Part shown: piece by piece, positions 1 to 6,579 of the stretch
How positions within the stretch are numbered: position 1 is the first letter of the stretch
Layout: each line of letters begins with the position of its first letter
Source: Flavobacteriaceae bacterium
GTDB taxonomy: Bacteria; Bacteroidota; Bacteroidia; Flavobacteriales; Flavobacteriaceae
Length of the DNA: 11,524 nucleotides
Reading direction: 5' to 3'
NCBI GenBank assembly: GCA_019752245.1
Contig: JAIEMH010000029.1
Location: 1 to 11,524, forward strand
Made by a program: the position numbers and the translations under genes
Notes under the pieces: model-generated
What the model was told of the DNA's origin: nothing
Database searches by the model: none
The model's input: only the letters and a program-made list of their open reading frames with translations

Positions 1-416
1 TTTGGTGTTATGATATCAAAGTATAGGGTATGATTGTAATATCCGCCAAGATTATTGCGTAAATCAGCATTGTTCATGTCTAATTTTTTGAAAATATCTT
101 CTATTGGAATATTTTCTAATTCTGTTCCTACCAGTACTTTATTTAAATTATTGGTATAAGATAAATAATGTTTTGAATAATGCATTTCCATTGTCAATGG
201 ATCAATTTTTGGAGCAAATGCATCATAGCTATAAGCAAGTTTTGCAATTTCAAATGCACCTGCATCTGCTTTTACATCTTCGGGAATTCCAATAGTCATT
301 TTTTCCTCGGCAGTAGGAAGTGGTACTTCAACAACTTCGGTGTATTTCTTTCTTTTACATGATCCAATAGAAAACGCAAAAAAAGAACAAAATAAAAGGA
401 CAACTATTTTTTTCAT
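1..416 (-). CDS. Fe/Mn superoxide dismutase, predicted lipoprotein (C-terminus cut by window edge)
   Basis: Reading leftwards from the ATG at 416, the frame stays open for 138 codons to the window edge. Residues 1-19 form a lysine-started hydrophobic signal ending in IGS before Cys20, a lipobox-like site, so the mature protein is probably a lipid-anchored envelope enzyme. From about residue 57 it matches the N-terminal domain of Fe/Mn superoxide dismutase, which converts superoxide to oxygen and hydrogen peroxide: YSYDAFAPKID, then MEMHYSKHY, then NNLGGYYNHTLYF. His79 and His129 are the first two metal ligands by family pattern; the other two (Asp and His) lie off the window. His83 and Tyr87 match the conserved second-sphere His30 and Tyr34 of the E. 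coli enzymes. Tyr84 replaces the usual His31 and Phe133 the usual Trp four residues after the second ligand. The gene starts 4 bases after the acyl-CoA-binding gene. Fe or Mn use cannot be told from this half. Confidence 0.88.
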   Translation of the reverse strand, partial: MKKIVVLLFCSFFAFSIGSCKRKKYTEVVEVPLPTAEEKMTIGIPEDVKADAGAFEIAKLAYSYDAFAPKIDPLTMEMHYSKHYLSYTNNLNKVLVGTELENIPIEDIFKKLDMNNADLRNNLGGYYNHTLYFDIITP

Positions 417-420
417 TGGT

Positions 421-693
421 CTATTTCTTTTTAGATAATGAATGAATGGCTTCAATATAGAGTTCTTTACATTCATCCTGCGATAAATGACTTATTTGCA
501 TCCAAGCATTCATTTTGAAAGCATTTCTCAAATCATAAACAGGATAAATTCTATTATCAATTGTTCCATGAGTAGCTTGTTTATAAAGTGCATACAAACG
601 TAGTTGCACATCTTGAGGCAATGAGGACTGCGTCATTGCATTAGCTAATGCAACGGCTTCTTCAAAACGTGTTTCTAGGTTTCTTTCTTGCAT
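421..693 (-). CDS. acyl-CoA-binding protein (ACBP family)
   Basis: This 90-residue protein has the length of a single ACBP domain, a small four-helix cytosolic carrier that binds long-chain acyl-CoA esters and buffers or delivers them. The hallmark stretch is LRLYALYKQATHG at residues 31-43, where Tyr34, Tyr37 and Lys38 fall at the positions that line the acyl-CoA pocket. It is followed by a proline and an AFKMNAW segment (58-64) equivalent to the usual KAKWDAW, with Lys60 likely to contact the CoA phosphate. There is no signal peptide or membrane segment. The ATG directly abuts the psd stop codon (TAA then ATG), so translation is probably coupled. Placement beside cdsA and psd suggests acyl-chain supply for membrane lipid synthesis; that is inference from context. 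Confidence 0.88.
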   Translation of the reverse strand: MQERNLETRFEEAVALANAMTQSSLPQDVQLRLYALYKQATHGTIDNRIYPVYDLRNAFKMNAWMQISHLSQDECKELYIEAIHSLSKKK

Positions 694-1344
694 TTATTTA
701 GAAGCAATTATGGTTCTGTTTCCTACAGCTTTTTGATTTAATTTTACATTAATTGTAGTTCCAAGCGGAAAATATAAATCTACTCTAGAACCAAATTTAA
801 TAAATCCAGCATCATCACCTTGACGAACTTGAGTTCCTTCTTCAGCATAGTTTATGATACGTTTTGCCAAAGCACCGGCAATTTGTCGGTACATTATTTC
901 GCCAAAAATTCTATTTTCTATAACTACAGTAGTTCGCTCGTTTTCAGTACTTGCTTTTGGATGCCAAGCAACCAAATATTTCCCAGGATGGTATTTGCTA
1001 TATTTTACCTTTCCACTAGTAGCATAACGCGTTACGTGAACATTTATTGGCGACATAAATATTGAAACTTGCAAACGTTTATCTTTGAAATATTCTGGTT
1101 CAAAAACTTCTTCAATTACTACTACTTTTCCATCAACTGGAGCAATAATATTGTAATCGTTTACTTCTAAATGTCGGTTTGGATTTCTAAAGAATTGTAA
1201 AATAATCAATAGAAATAAAAGTAAAAATAGTTGAATGGGTTTTAATATCCATGGATTTGAAAATACCAATGGAGAAACTAACAACAATATTACAAATAAT
1301 GAAGTTGATATAAGAATAATTTTTGCGCCTTCTTTATGAAACAT
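694..1344 (-). CDS. psd: phosphatidylserine decarboxylase proenzyme, short membrane-anchored type
   Basis: Predicted to decarboxylate phosphatidylserine to phosphatidylethanolamine at the cytoplasmic membrane. The 216-residue length fits the short Psd form. Two hydrophobic segments (about 9-28 and 33-52) anchor the N-terminus. They are followed by FFRNPNR, then APVDGKVV near residue 69, IFMSPINVHVTR around 95-106, and FIKFGSRVDLYFP around 181-193. In this family the chain cuts itself between Gly and Ser of the C-terminal GS motif and the serine becomes the pyruvoyl cofactor. Here that is Gly185-Ser186, which would give a beta chain of 185 residues and an alpha chain of 31. The sequence is FGSR rather than the LGST of the long E. 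coli enzyme. The start overlaps the end of cdsA by 11 bases. Substrate identity is inferred from the family. Confidence 0.93.
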   Translation of the reverse strand: MFHKEGAKIILISTSLFVILLLVSPLVFSNPWILKPIQLFLLLFLLIILQFFRNPNRHLEVNDYNIIAPVDGKVVVIEEVFEPEYFKDKRLQVSIFMSPINVHVTRYATSGKVKYSKYHPGKYLVAWHPKASTENERTTVVIENRIFGEIMYRQIAGALAKRIINYAEEGTQVRQGDDAGFIKFGSRVDLYFPLGTTINVKLNQKAVGNRTIIASK

Positions 1345-2224
1345 AATTTAAAATTTGATAAAATAAAAATACAAATGGTGCTACAAATATAACACTATCT
1401 AGTCGATCTAAAATGCCTCCGTGACCCGGCATTATTTTTCCGCTGTCTTTTACGCCAGCAATTCGTTTAAATTTGGATTCGATTAAATCACCTATTGTGC
1501 CTATAACACCAACAATTACAGCGATTATTGTCCAAATTAATATAGATTTATCAAGATGTTTTGGGCCAGCTTGAATATAATATTTTGATATTAAAAAACC
1601 TGCAATAACTGCAAAAATAACTCCACCAACAAATCCCTCAATGGTTTTTTTGGGAGAAATACGTTCTAAAAGTTTGTGTTTTCCAATAGATTTTCCAACA
1701 ATGTAAGCAAACGTGTCGTTGGTCCAGATTAGAATAAAAAGGCCAATAATAATTTTAGGATTGTAATCTTTAACTCCAAAAGATATTTTAGTAATAAAGA
1801 TAAATGGTAGAATTATATATCCTAATAAATAAAGATATTTAGACGAATTACTGATTTTTTGAATAGAATCATAAAACAAAAAAACAATGCATTTTATTGA
1901 AACTACAAGTGTAATAACTAGTAAAACAAGATTTAATTGATTTACATTTACAGTAATTTCATACCGTTTTTTGAAAATATCAAAAAGTAGATTTTGAGTT
2001 TCACTTCTATACGAACTAATAGCAGTAACGATAATGTAAAAAAGAAATGCAAAAAGTATAGGGAAAACTTTATTTATTTGAATCAAACTACAAAATTCAT
2101 ATACTGCAATGAGCAGAAAAATTCCGAACAAGATAAAAAAGCTTTCTGTTGAAAATAGGATGGAAGCTAATAATAAAATAATATAAATAGCGCCAGAAAT
2201 TGCTCGTTTTAGAGTTTCATTCAT
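1334..2224 (-). CDS. cdsA: phosphatidate cytidylyltransferase (CDP-diacylglycerol synthase)
   Basis: Makes CDP-diacylglycerol from CTP and phosphatidic acid, the branch point of bacterial phospholipid synthesis. The 296-residue protein is mostly hydrophobic with about eight membrane segments (roughly 10-45, 53-70, 97-117, 130-148, 157-176, 197-214, 226-246 and 277-293). The C-terminal family signature is complete at residues 250-276: SKFKR, then KDSGKIMPGHGG, then LDRLD. An upstream conserved cytoplasmic block contains WTNDTFAYIVGKSIGKHKL (167-185) and ISPKKTIEGFVGG (189-201). The product is used by phosphatidylserine synthase, whose product is the substrate of Psd encoded just downstream; the synthase gene itself is not in this window. 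The start lies 2 bases after the LUD gene stop, and the end overlaps psd by 11 bases, so these are co-transcribed. Confidence 0.95.
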   Translation of the reverse strand: MNETLKRAISGAIYIILLLASILFSTESFFILFGIFLLIAVYEFCSLIQINKVFPILFAFLFYIIVTAISSYRSETQNLLFDIFKKRYEITVNVNQLNLVLLVITLVVSIKCIVFLFYDSIQKISNSSKYLYLLGYIILPFIFITKISFGVKDYNPKIIIGLFILIWTNDTFAYIVGKSIGKHKLLERISPKKTIEGFVGGVIFAVIAGFLISKYYIQAGPKHLDKSILIWTIIAVIVGVIGTIGDLIESKFKRIAGVKDSGKIMPGHGGILDRLDSVIFVAPFVFLFYQILNYVS

Positions 2225-2226
2225 TA

Positions 2227-2826
2227 TTACAAATCTTCAAGTAGCAAAAGATATAAATTTTTGGCACAACTTCCATAAGTTAAGAAATCTTCTTCTTGAA
2301 CTTTTTCAAAATATTTTATGGTAGTAATATTAGTTGGATAGTCTTTATCATACTTCTTTTTTATAACACGTAAACCATCACTTTTTGTTTCTAATATCTG
2401 ACTTGTTGTTGCTAAAATAACAATATTATCAGGCAATTCATTTGGCTTTTTTTGTTTGATTTGATTAGATGAAAATAATACCGAACCTTCGTCAGCAATT
2501 AAATTTTCGCAACTTGCAAAAAAGAATTTTGGATTACTTGGACTTGTATAAGTTAATTTGTTTTCGTCTAAAAGATTGTAAAGCTTGGGTTCATAACACA
2601 AAACTTCACTTTCAAACCAATCATTTTCTTCTAGTATATTTTCAAACTGTTCTCTAACTTCAGATAAATTTTCACAATAGATAAACTTGCCACCATTTTT
2701 TTTAAAATTAAATGTGAATAAGTCATCAACCGGAAGGTTAGAAGGTTTGGGAGTGTTATATTCGCTTTGGTTTTCCTCATCGGAAGCATCATTGCCTGAA
2801 CCAAATATTTTTCTAAAAAGACTCAT
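2227..2826 (-). CDS. LUD-domain protein (LutC/YkgG-like)
   Basis: A 199-residue soluble protein that resembles the LUD (lactate utilization) domain found in LutC and YkgG. The best match is the central block LIADEGSVLFSS (109-120), corresponding to the IAxTGSV-like motif of the family, followed after a variable stretch by LPDNIVILATTSQI (131-144). The first 35 residues are polar, acidic and probably disordered. The C-terminal GPSRTADIE-like motif of true LutC is not visible; the matching stretch reads YGSCAKNLYLLLLED. No iron-sulfur partner genes (lutA, lutB) lie nearby, so a role in lactate oxidation is not supported and the function is unknown. It heads the cdsA-psd cluster, with cdsA starting 2 bases after its stop, and has its own candidate promoter at 2867-2874. 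Confidence 0.75.
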   Translation of the reverse strand: MSLFRKIFGSGNDASDEENQSEYNTPKPSNLPVDDLFTFNFKKNGGKFIYCENLSEVREQFENILEENDWFESEVLCYEPKLYNLLDENKLTYTSPSNPKFFFASCENLIADEGSVLFSSNQIKQKKPNELPDNIVILATTSQILETKSDGLRVIKKKYDKDYPTNITTIKYFEKVQEEDFLTYGSCAKNLYLLLLEDL

Positions 2827-2866
2827 AGTAGTATGTAAAATTCTTTATTTATCACTTGAAAACTTT

Positions 2867-2874
2867 CAAAGATA
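2867..2874 (-). promoter_or_regulatory. Bacteroidota-type -7 element for the LUD-cdsA-psd operon
   Basis: On the minus strand TATCTTTG matches the TAnnTTTG -7 consensus of Bacteroidetes sigma factor promoters exactly, 40 bases upstream of the ATG at 2826. The nearest TTTG upstream (2889-2892) is only 14 bases away, short of the usual 17-23, so the -33 box is weak or absent. It begins where the T tract of the ftsH terminator ends. Confidence 0.5.
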
Positions 2875-2916
2875 AAAAAATCTTAATTCAAAAGCATTTT
2901 TTGAATTAAGATTTTT
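2874..2916 (-). terminator. intrinsic terminator after ftsH
   Basis: A perfect 13-base inverted repeat, TCTTAATTCAAAA (2881-2893) with its complement at 2899-2911 and a 5-base loop, is flanked by seven A on the left and five T on the right. Read on the minus strand it is a stem followed by a seven-T tract 24 bases after the ftsH stop codon. The flanking A and T tracts can lengthen the stem to 18 pairs. The stem is AT-rich but long. It separates the rsfS-ftsH unit from the LUD-cdsA unit. The reverse orientation also has a T tract, but no plus-strand gene ends here. Confidence 0.8.
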
Positions 2917-2939
2917 AATATTTTATGTTTTAATATATT

Positions 2940-4868
2940 TTAAATCGTCAAGTCAGCTAAATCTTCGTTGTCTTTTTGATAAGGACGTCTTCCAAAAATA
3001 GTTTCTAAATCGTCTTTAAAAATCACTTCTTTTTCGATTAAAATATCTGCAAGAAGTAACAATTTATCTTTATTCTCTGTCAATAATTGAATAGCTCTTT
3101 GGTATTGACCTTCAATTAAAAGTGAAATTTCTTTATCAATTGTGATGGCTGTATCTTCTGAATAAGGTTTGTTGAAATTGTATTCTCCTTGACCCGATGA
3201 ATCATAGTAAGTTACATTTCCAAGCTTTTCATTCAATCCATAAATAGTAACCATTGCACGTGCTTGTTTGGTAACTTTTTCTAAATCTGACAAAGCTCCA
3301 GTAGAGATAGTGTCAAATACTACTTTTTCAGCAGCTCTTCCACCCATTGTTGCACACATTTCATCAAGCATTTGATCTGGACGAACAATTAATCTTTCTT
3401 CTGGCAAATACCATGCAGCACCAAGACTTTGACCTCTAGGAACGATTGTTACTTTAATAAGTGGCGCAGCGTGTTCTAGCATCCAACTTACTGTTGCGTG
3501 TCCAGCTTCGTGAACTGCAATTGCTCTTTTTTCTGCTGGTGTAACAATTTTATTTTTCTTTTCTAATCCGCCAACAATTCTATCTACAGCATCAAGAAAA
3601 TCTTGTTTATCTACAGCAGTTTTGTTATTTCGAGCAGCAATCAAAGCAGCTTCATTACAAACGTTTGCAATATCGGCGCCAGAGAAACCAGGAGTTTGCT
3701 TGGCTAAGAAATCAGTATCTAAACCTTCTACTTTTTTAAGTGGTGCTAAATGTACTTCAAAGATTTCTTTTCTTTCGCGAATGTCTGGTAAGTCAACAAA
3801 AATTTGTCTGTCAAAACGTCCAGCACGCATTAATGCTTTGTCTAAAACATCGGCTCTGTTGGTAGCAGCAATTACAATTACGTGAGTATTTGTACCAAAA
3901 CCATCCATTTCTGTTAGTAATTGGTTCAATGTATTTTCACGTTCGTCATTTCCACCAGACATGCTGTTTTTTCCTCTTGCACGACCAACAGCATCAATTT
4001 CATCGATAAAGATAATAGATGGTGATTTTTCTTTCGCTTGTTTAAATAAATCTCTAACACGAGAGGCACCAACACCAACAAACATTTCAACAAAATCAGA
4101 TCCTGATAATGAGAAGAAAGGCACTTTAGCTTCGCCTGCAACAGCTTTGGCTAATAATGTTTTTCCAGTTCCTGGAGGACCAACTAAAAGTGCTCCTTTT
4201 GGAATTTTTCCACCCAAAACTGTATATTTTTCTGGATTTTTAAGGAATTCTACAATTTCTTGTACTTCTTCTTTTGCACCTTCTAATCCGGCAACGTCTT
4301 TAAAAGTTGTCTTAACTTCTGATTTTTCATCAAATAATTTAGCTCTAGATTTTCCAATGTTGAAGATTTGACCTCCGCCACCACCAGCGCCACCACCTGA
4401 CATACGTCTCATGAAATATAACCAAACACCAATCAATATTATCATTGGAAGGAATCCAACAATATATTCTGTCCAATCACTTTTTAATTTGAAATCGTAA
4501 TCTTTAAGTTTTTTTTCTGATTGCGCTTTAATTAATTTATTTTCAAAATTTTGAGCGTCAGCAATTTCAAAAGTGTAATGTGGTCCTTTGTTAGCGTTTC
4601 CAAAAACATCCTTAGCAACTTTTTTATTCGCTTTATCTTTTTGGGCTGCAGCTGTTAAATAGGCTTCTGCTTGTACTTTATTAAAAACAATTACTTTTTC
4701 AATCTGACCATTATTTAAAAGTTGGTCAAATTTTGAAGAAGAAATTTTTGTTGGATCTTGTAAGCTTGAACTATTAAATATGTTTAACAAAATAAACATA
4801 AAAATTATAGCTCCAGATATCCACCATGGACTAAATTTTAAACCGCTTGGCTTTTTGTTTTCTGACAT
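2940..4868 (-). CDS. ftsH: ATP-dependent membrane zinc metalloprotease FtsH
   Basis: A membrane-anchored AAA+ protease that extracts and degrades misfolded membrane proteins and some short-lived cytosolic regulators, normally as a hexamer. All expected parts of the 642-residue protein are visible: TM1 about 15-31, a periplasmic domain about 32-133, TM2 about 134-153, a glycine-rich linker (158-166), Walker A GPPGTGKT (230-237), pore loop FVGVG (263-267), Walker B IIFIDE (285-290), the second region of homology with arginine fingers (about 337-356, ending RAGRFDRQ), the zinc-binding HEAGH (453-457), and Asp528 in TGALSDLEK as the likely third zinc ligand. The periplasmic part is rich in lysine and alanine around 74-92. 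It starts 15 bases after rsfS ends and is followed by a terminator, so it is the last gene of a two-gene operon. Confidence 0.98.
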   Translation of the reverse strand: MSENKKPSGLKFSPWWISGAIIFMFILLNIFNSSSLQDPTKISSSKFDQLLNNGQIEKVIVFNKVQAEAYLTAAAQKDKANKKVAKDVFGNANKGPHYTFEIADAQNFENKLIKAQSEKKLKDYDFKLKSDWTEYIVGFLPMIILIGVWLYFMRRMSGGGAGGGGGQIFNIGKSRAKLFDEKSEVKTTFKDVAGLEGAKEEVQEIVEFLKNPEKYTVLGGKIPKGALLVGPPGTGKTLLAKAVAGEAKVPFFSLSGSDFVEMFVGVGASRVRDLFKQAKEKSPSIIFIDEIDAVGRARGKNSMSGGNDERENTLNQLLTEMDGFGTNTHVIVIAATNRADVLDKALMRAGRFDRQIFVDLPDIRERKEIFEVHLAPLKKVEGLDTDFLAKQTPGFSGADIANVCNEAALIAARNNKTAVDKQDFLDAVDRIVGGLEKKNKIVTPAEKRAIAVHEAGHATVSWMLEHAAPLIKVTIVPRGQSLGAAWYLPEERLIVRPDQMLDEMCATMGGRAAEKVVFDTISTGALSDLEKVTKQARAMVTIYGLNEKLGNVTYYDSSGQGEYNFNKPYSEDTAITIDKEISLLIEGQYQRAIQLLTENKDKLLLLADILIEKEVIFKDDLETIFGRRPYQKDNEDLADLTI

Positions 4869-4883
4869 TATTTTGTAGTGCTT

Positions 4884-5255
4884 TTAGTTTTTGTTTTCTA
4901 ACGAAGTAATTTTAGCGTCACCCCAAAGTCCTTCAATGTTGTAGTATTCGCGAATTTCTTTTTGAAATACATGAACAACAATGCTCACATAGTCCATCAA
5001 AACCCATTCGGCGTTGTCTGTTCCTTCAACATGCCAAGGTTTGTCTTTAAGTTCTTTAGAAACTAATTTCTGAATGGAGTTAACAATAGCATTAACTTGT
5101 GTATTTGAAGTACCGTTACAGATTACAAAATAATCACAAACTGCTGTGTCTATTGCTCTTAAATCAAGGATATCAATATCATTTCCTTTTACTTCTTCTA
5201 TTCCTTTAATGATGTTTGTTAATAAAACATCAGTACTAACTGTATTTTTTGTCAT
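4884..5255 (-). CDS. rsfS: ribosome silencing factor RsfS
   Basis: RsfS binds protein L14 on the large ribosomal subunit and blocks joining with the small subunit, lowering translation during starvation or stationary phase. The 123-residue protein carries the family pattern: DIDILDLRAIDTAVCDYFVI (26-45), a CNGTSNTQVNAI block, then KPWHVEGTDNAEWVLMDY around 73-90, VVHVF, and a C-terminal YYNIEGLWGDA. This matches the full length of the domain. It starts a two-gene unit with ftsH (15-base gap) and has its own -7 element at 5275-5282. Older records name this family DUF143 or Iojap-like. Confidence 0.94.
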   Translation of the reverse strand: MTKNTVSTDVLLTNIIKGIEEVKGNDIDILDLRAIDTAVCDYFVICNGTSNTQVNAIVNSIQKLVSKELKDKPWHVEGTDNAEWVLMDYVSIVVHVFQKEIREYYNIEGLWGDAKITSLENKN

Positions 5256-5270
5256 CTAAATTTTATATAA

Positions 5271-5304
5271 TTTGCAAAGGTATCAAAATTTGTCATTATT
5301 TTTG
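5271..5304 (+). promoter_or_regulatory. candidate promoter for birA
   Basis: TTTG at 5271-5274 and TATTTTTG at 5297-5304 are separated by 22 bases, which fits the Bacteroidetes -33/-7 layout. The -7 element ends 44 bases before the birA ATG. The -33 box directly abuts the opposing rsfS -7 element, so the two divergent promoters sit back to back. Confidence 0.5.
5275..5282 (-). promoter_or_regulatory. -7 element for rsfS-ftsH
   Basis: Minus strand TACCTTTG fits TAnnTTTG exactly and lies 19 bases upstream of the rsfS ATG, implying a leader of roughly 12-15 bases. No TTG is found 17-23 bases further upstream, so the -33 element is not clear. No other promoter candidate is visible for this operon. 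Confidence 0.6.
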
Positions 5305-5348
5305 ATGCTTAACACAAGTTTAAACACTGTTTTACTAAAATAATTCCT

Positions 5349-6080
5349 ATGAACTTAATCAAACTCGATGCCATAGATTCTACTAACGATTTTTTAAAGG
5401 GCTTATCCCGAAAGCAAGTAGTAGAGAATTTCCTAACAGTTGTTGCCAAAACCCAAACAAAAGGTAAAGGTCAAATGGGTTCTACATGGGATTCTGAAAG
5501 TGGTAAAAATCTTATTATGAGTACTTTGGTTAAAGATGTTTTGAAAGATATCGACCAAATATTTCATTTGAATGTTGCTGTTGCTTTGTCTGTTATTCAT
5601 GTTTTAGATTCGTATAATTTACCTAAATTATCTATAAAATGGCCAAACGACATTATGTCAGACACTAAGAAATTAGGTGGCATTTTAATAGAAAACAGTT
5701 TTAAATCTGACAATACTATCGAATCTGTTGTCGGAATTGGCTTAAATGTGAATCAAAATAGGTTTGATAATTTACCAAAAGCATCTTCAATGGCCTTGGT
5801 AATGAACAAAGAATATGATTTAGAAACCATTTGGCAAGAAATTATTTTTCAAATAAAAAGAAATTGTAGTTTGATACTTTCCAATCAATCTTCTAAAATA
5901 TGGAATGATTACCACAAATATTTATTTAAAATGAATGTTCCTATGCCTTTTGAAGACAGTGATAAAAATAGATTTATGGGAATTATTCAAGGAGTTTCAA
6001 GCGAAGGAATGCTTGAAGTAATGTTGGAGGATGACACGGTAAAAACCTATGGAATAAAAGAAATTCAGATGTTGTATTGA
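5349..6080 (+). CDS. birA: biotin--[acetyl-CoA-carboxylase] ligase, monofunctional
   Basis: Activates biotin with ATP to biotinyl-AMP and joins it to the lysine of the biotin carrier domain of acetyl-CoA carboxylase and related enzymes. The 243-residue protein starts directly with the catalytic domain (IDSTNDFLK at 9-17) and has no N-terminal helix-turn-helix, so it should not act as a repressor like E. coli BirA. The biotin/AMP loop is GKGQMGSTW (39-47), followed by GKNLIMS; the central motif is IKWPNDI (96-102), with KKLGGILIE (107-115), where Lys108 corresponds to the catalytic Lys183 of E. coli, and VGIGLNVNQ (128-136). A small C-terminal SH3-like domain follows from about residue 195. 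Lys40 stands where E. coli has Arg116 of GRGRRG. It diverges from rsfS and converges on the SRPBCC gene. Confidence 0.94.
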   Translation: MNLIKLDAIDSTNDFLKGLSRKQVVENFLTVVAKTQTKGKGQMGSTWDSESGKNLIMSTLVKDVLKDIDQIFHLNVAVALSVIHVLDSYNLPKLSIKWPNDIMSDTKKLGGILIENSFKSDNTIESVVGIGLNVNQNRFDNLPKASSMALVMNKEYDLETIWQEIIFQIKRNCSLILSNQSSKIWNDYHKYLFKMNVPMPFEDSDKNRFMGIIQGVSSEGMLEVMLEDDTVKTYGIKEIQMLY

Positions 6081-6090
6081 TACAAAATAA

Positions 6091-6121
6091 AAAGAGAATA
6101 GCTTTTAATACTATTCTCTTT
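6091..6121. terminator. bidirectional terminator between birA and the SRPBCC gene
   Basis: A perfect 11-base inverted repeat, AAAGAGAATAG (6091-6101) and its complement (6111-6121), encloses a 9-base loop. It has an A-rich left flank and T-rich right flank, so both strands end in a T-rich tract. It begins 11 bases after the birA gene ends and lies just past the SRPBCC stop, exactly where two convergent transcripts must end. Confidence 0.78.
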
Positions 6122-6144
6122 CATTTTATTATCTCAAAAAGCTA

Positions 6145-6537
6145 TTACAGTTTATGCATGTTTTCGGCTAAAGTTTCGATGAACTTTGTAATTGGTCCTT
6201 TTATCATCATTGCCATCATTGGGTTGAAATCGCCTTCAAAGTCTAATTTTACTTCACTAGAATTTTCAGATAAAACGTCAATATTTGCAACAAGAGTAAA
6301 AGGAAGTTTATCACTTGCAGCGGCAAGATTAACTTTAGAAAAAGGAATTCCTTCTTTCATTCGCAACTTTATTTCGGGCATACCTTTTAATCCAAAATTG
6401 AAAATATCATCACCAAGAACTTCAAACTTAGCAATATTTTCGGGCATTAGTTTTTCAAAATTCTTTACATCGGATAATTGAGTAAATAAATACTCAGCCG
6501 ATTTTTCTACAGTTACTTTTGGGCTTTCTAGGTTCAT
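6145..6537 (-). CDS. small SRPBCC/START-like protein
   Basis: A 130-residue soluble protein with the look of the SRPBCC (Bet v1/START-like) ligand-binding fold. It has a first strand with KVTVEKSAEYLFTQLSDVKNFEKLMP (written here as residues 7-32, key elements KSAEYLF, SDVKNF and MPE), then alternating beta strands, and a long C-terminal helix with FIETLAENMHKL. The opening pattern, a strand then a helix with an F..L.D...F..LMP spacing, is typical of this superfamily. No catalytic residues can be named and the ligand is unknown. It lies 42 bases after pyrE on the same strand, probably in one transcript, and ends at a convergent terminator. A role in pyrimidine metabolism cannot be inferred from position alone. 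Confidence 0.75.
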   Translation of the reverse strand: MNLESPKVTVEKSAEYLFTQLSDVKNFEKLMPENIAKFEVLGDDIFNFGLKGMPEIKLRMKEGIPFSKVNLAAASDKLPFTLVANIDVLSENSSEVKLDFEGDFNPMMAMMIKGPITKFIETLAENMHKL

Positions 6538-6540
6538 TAT

Positions 6541-6575
6541 ATCTACTATTTTATATCTAAAATCTACTATTTATA
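6541..6575. repeat. short direct repeat between pyrE and the SRPBCC gene
   Basis: ATCTACTATTTTATA at 6541-6555 recurs as ATCTACTATTTATA at 6562-6575, differing by one T. It fills most of the 42-base gap. Low complexity from a local duplication is the simplest explanation; no regulator site is recognised. Confidence 0.5.
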
Positions 6576-6579
6576 CCTT

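Noticed and set aside
3961..4371. 136-codon open frame on the plus strand within ftsH
   Set aside because: It is antisense to the AAA+ core of ftsH, its composition mirrors that gene, and it matches no family. The same applies to the shorter plus-strand frames at 3622-3885, 104-295, 820-1065 and 6077-6481.
5349..6080. birA as a transcriptional repressor of nearby genes
   Set aside because: The protein starts at the catalytic domain and has no helix-turn-helix, so DNA binding is not supported.
6538..6579. Separate promoter for the SRPBCC gene
   Set aside because: The minus strand here has only a partial match (TAGATTTT) and a short duplication; read-through from pyrE is the simpler explanation.
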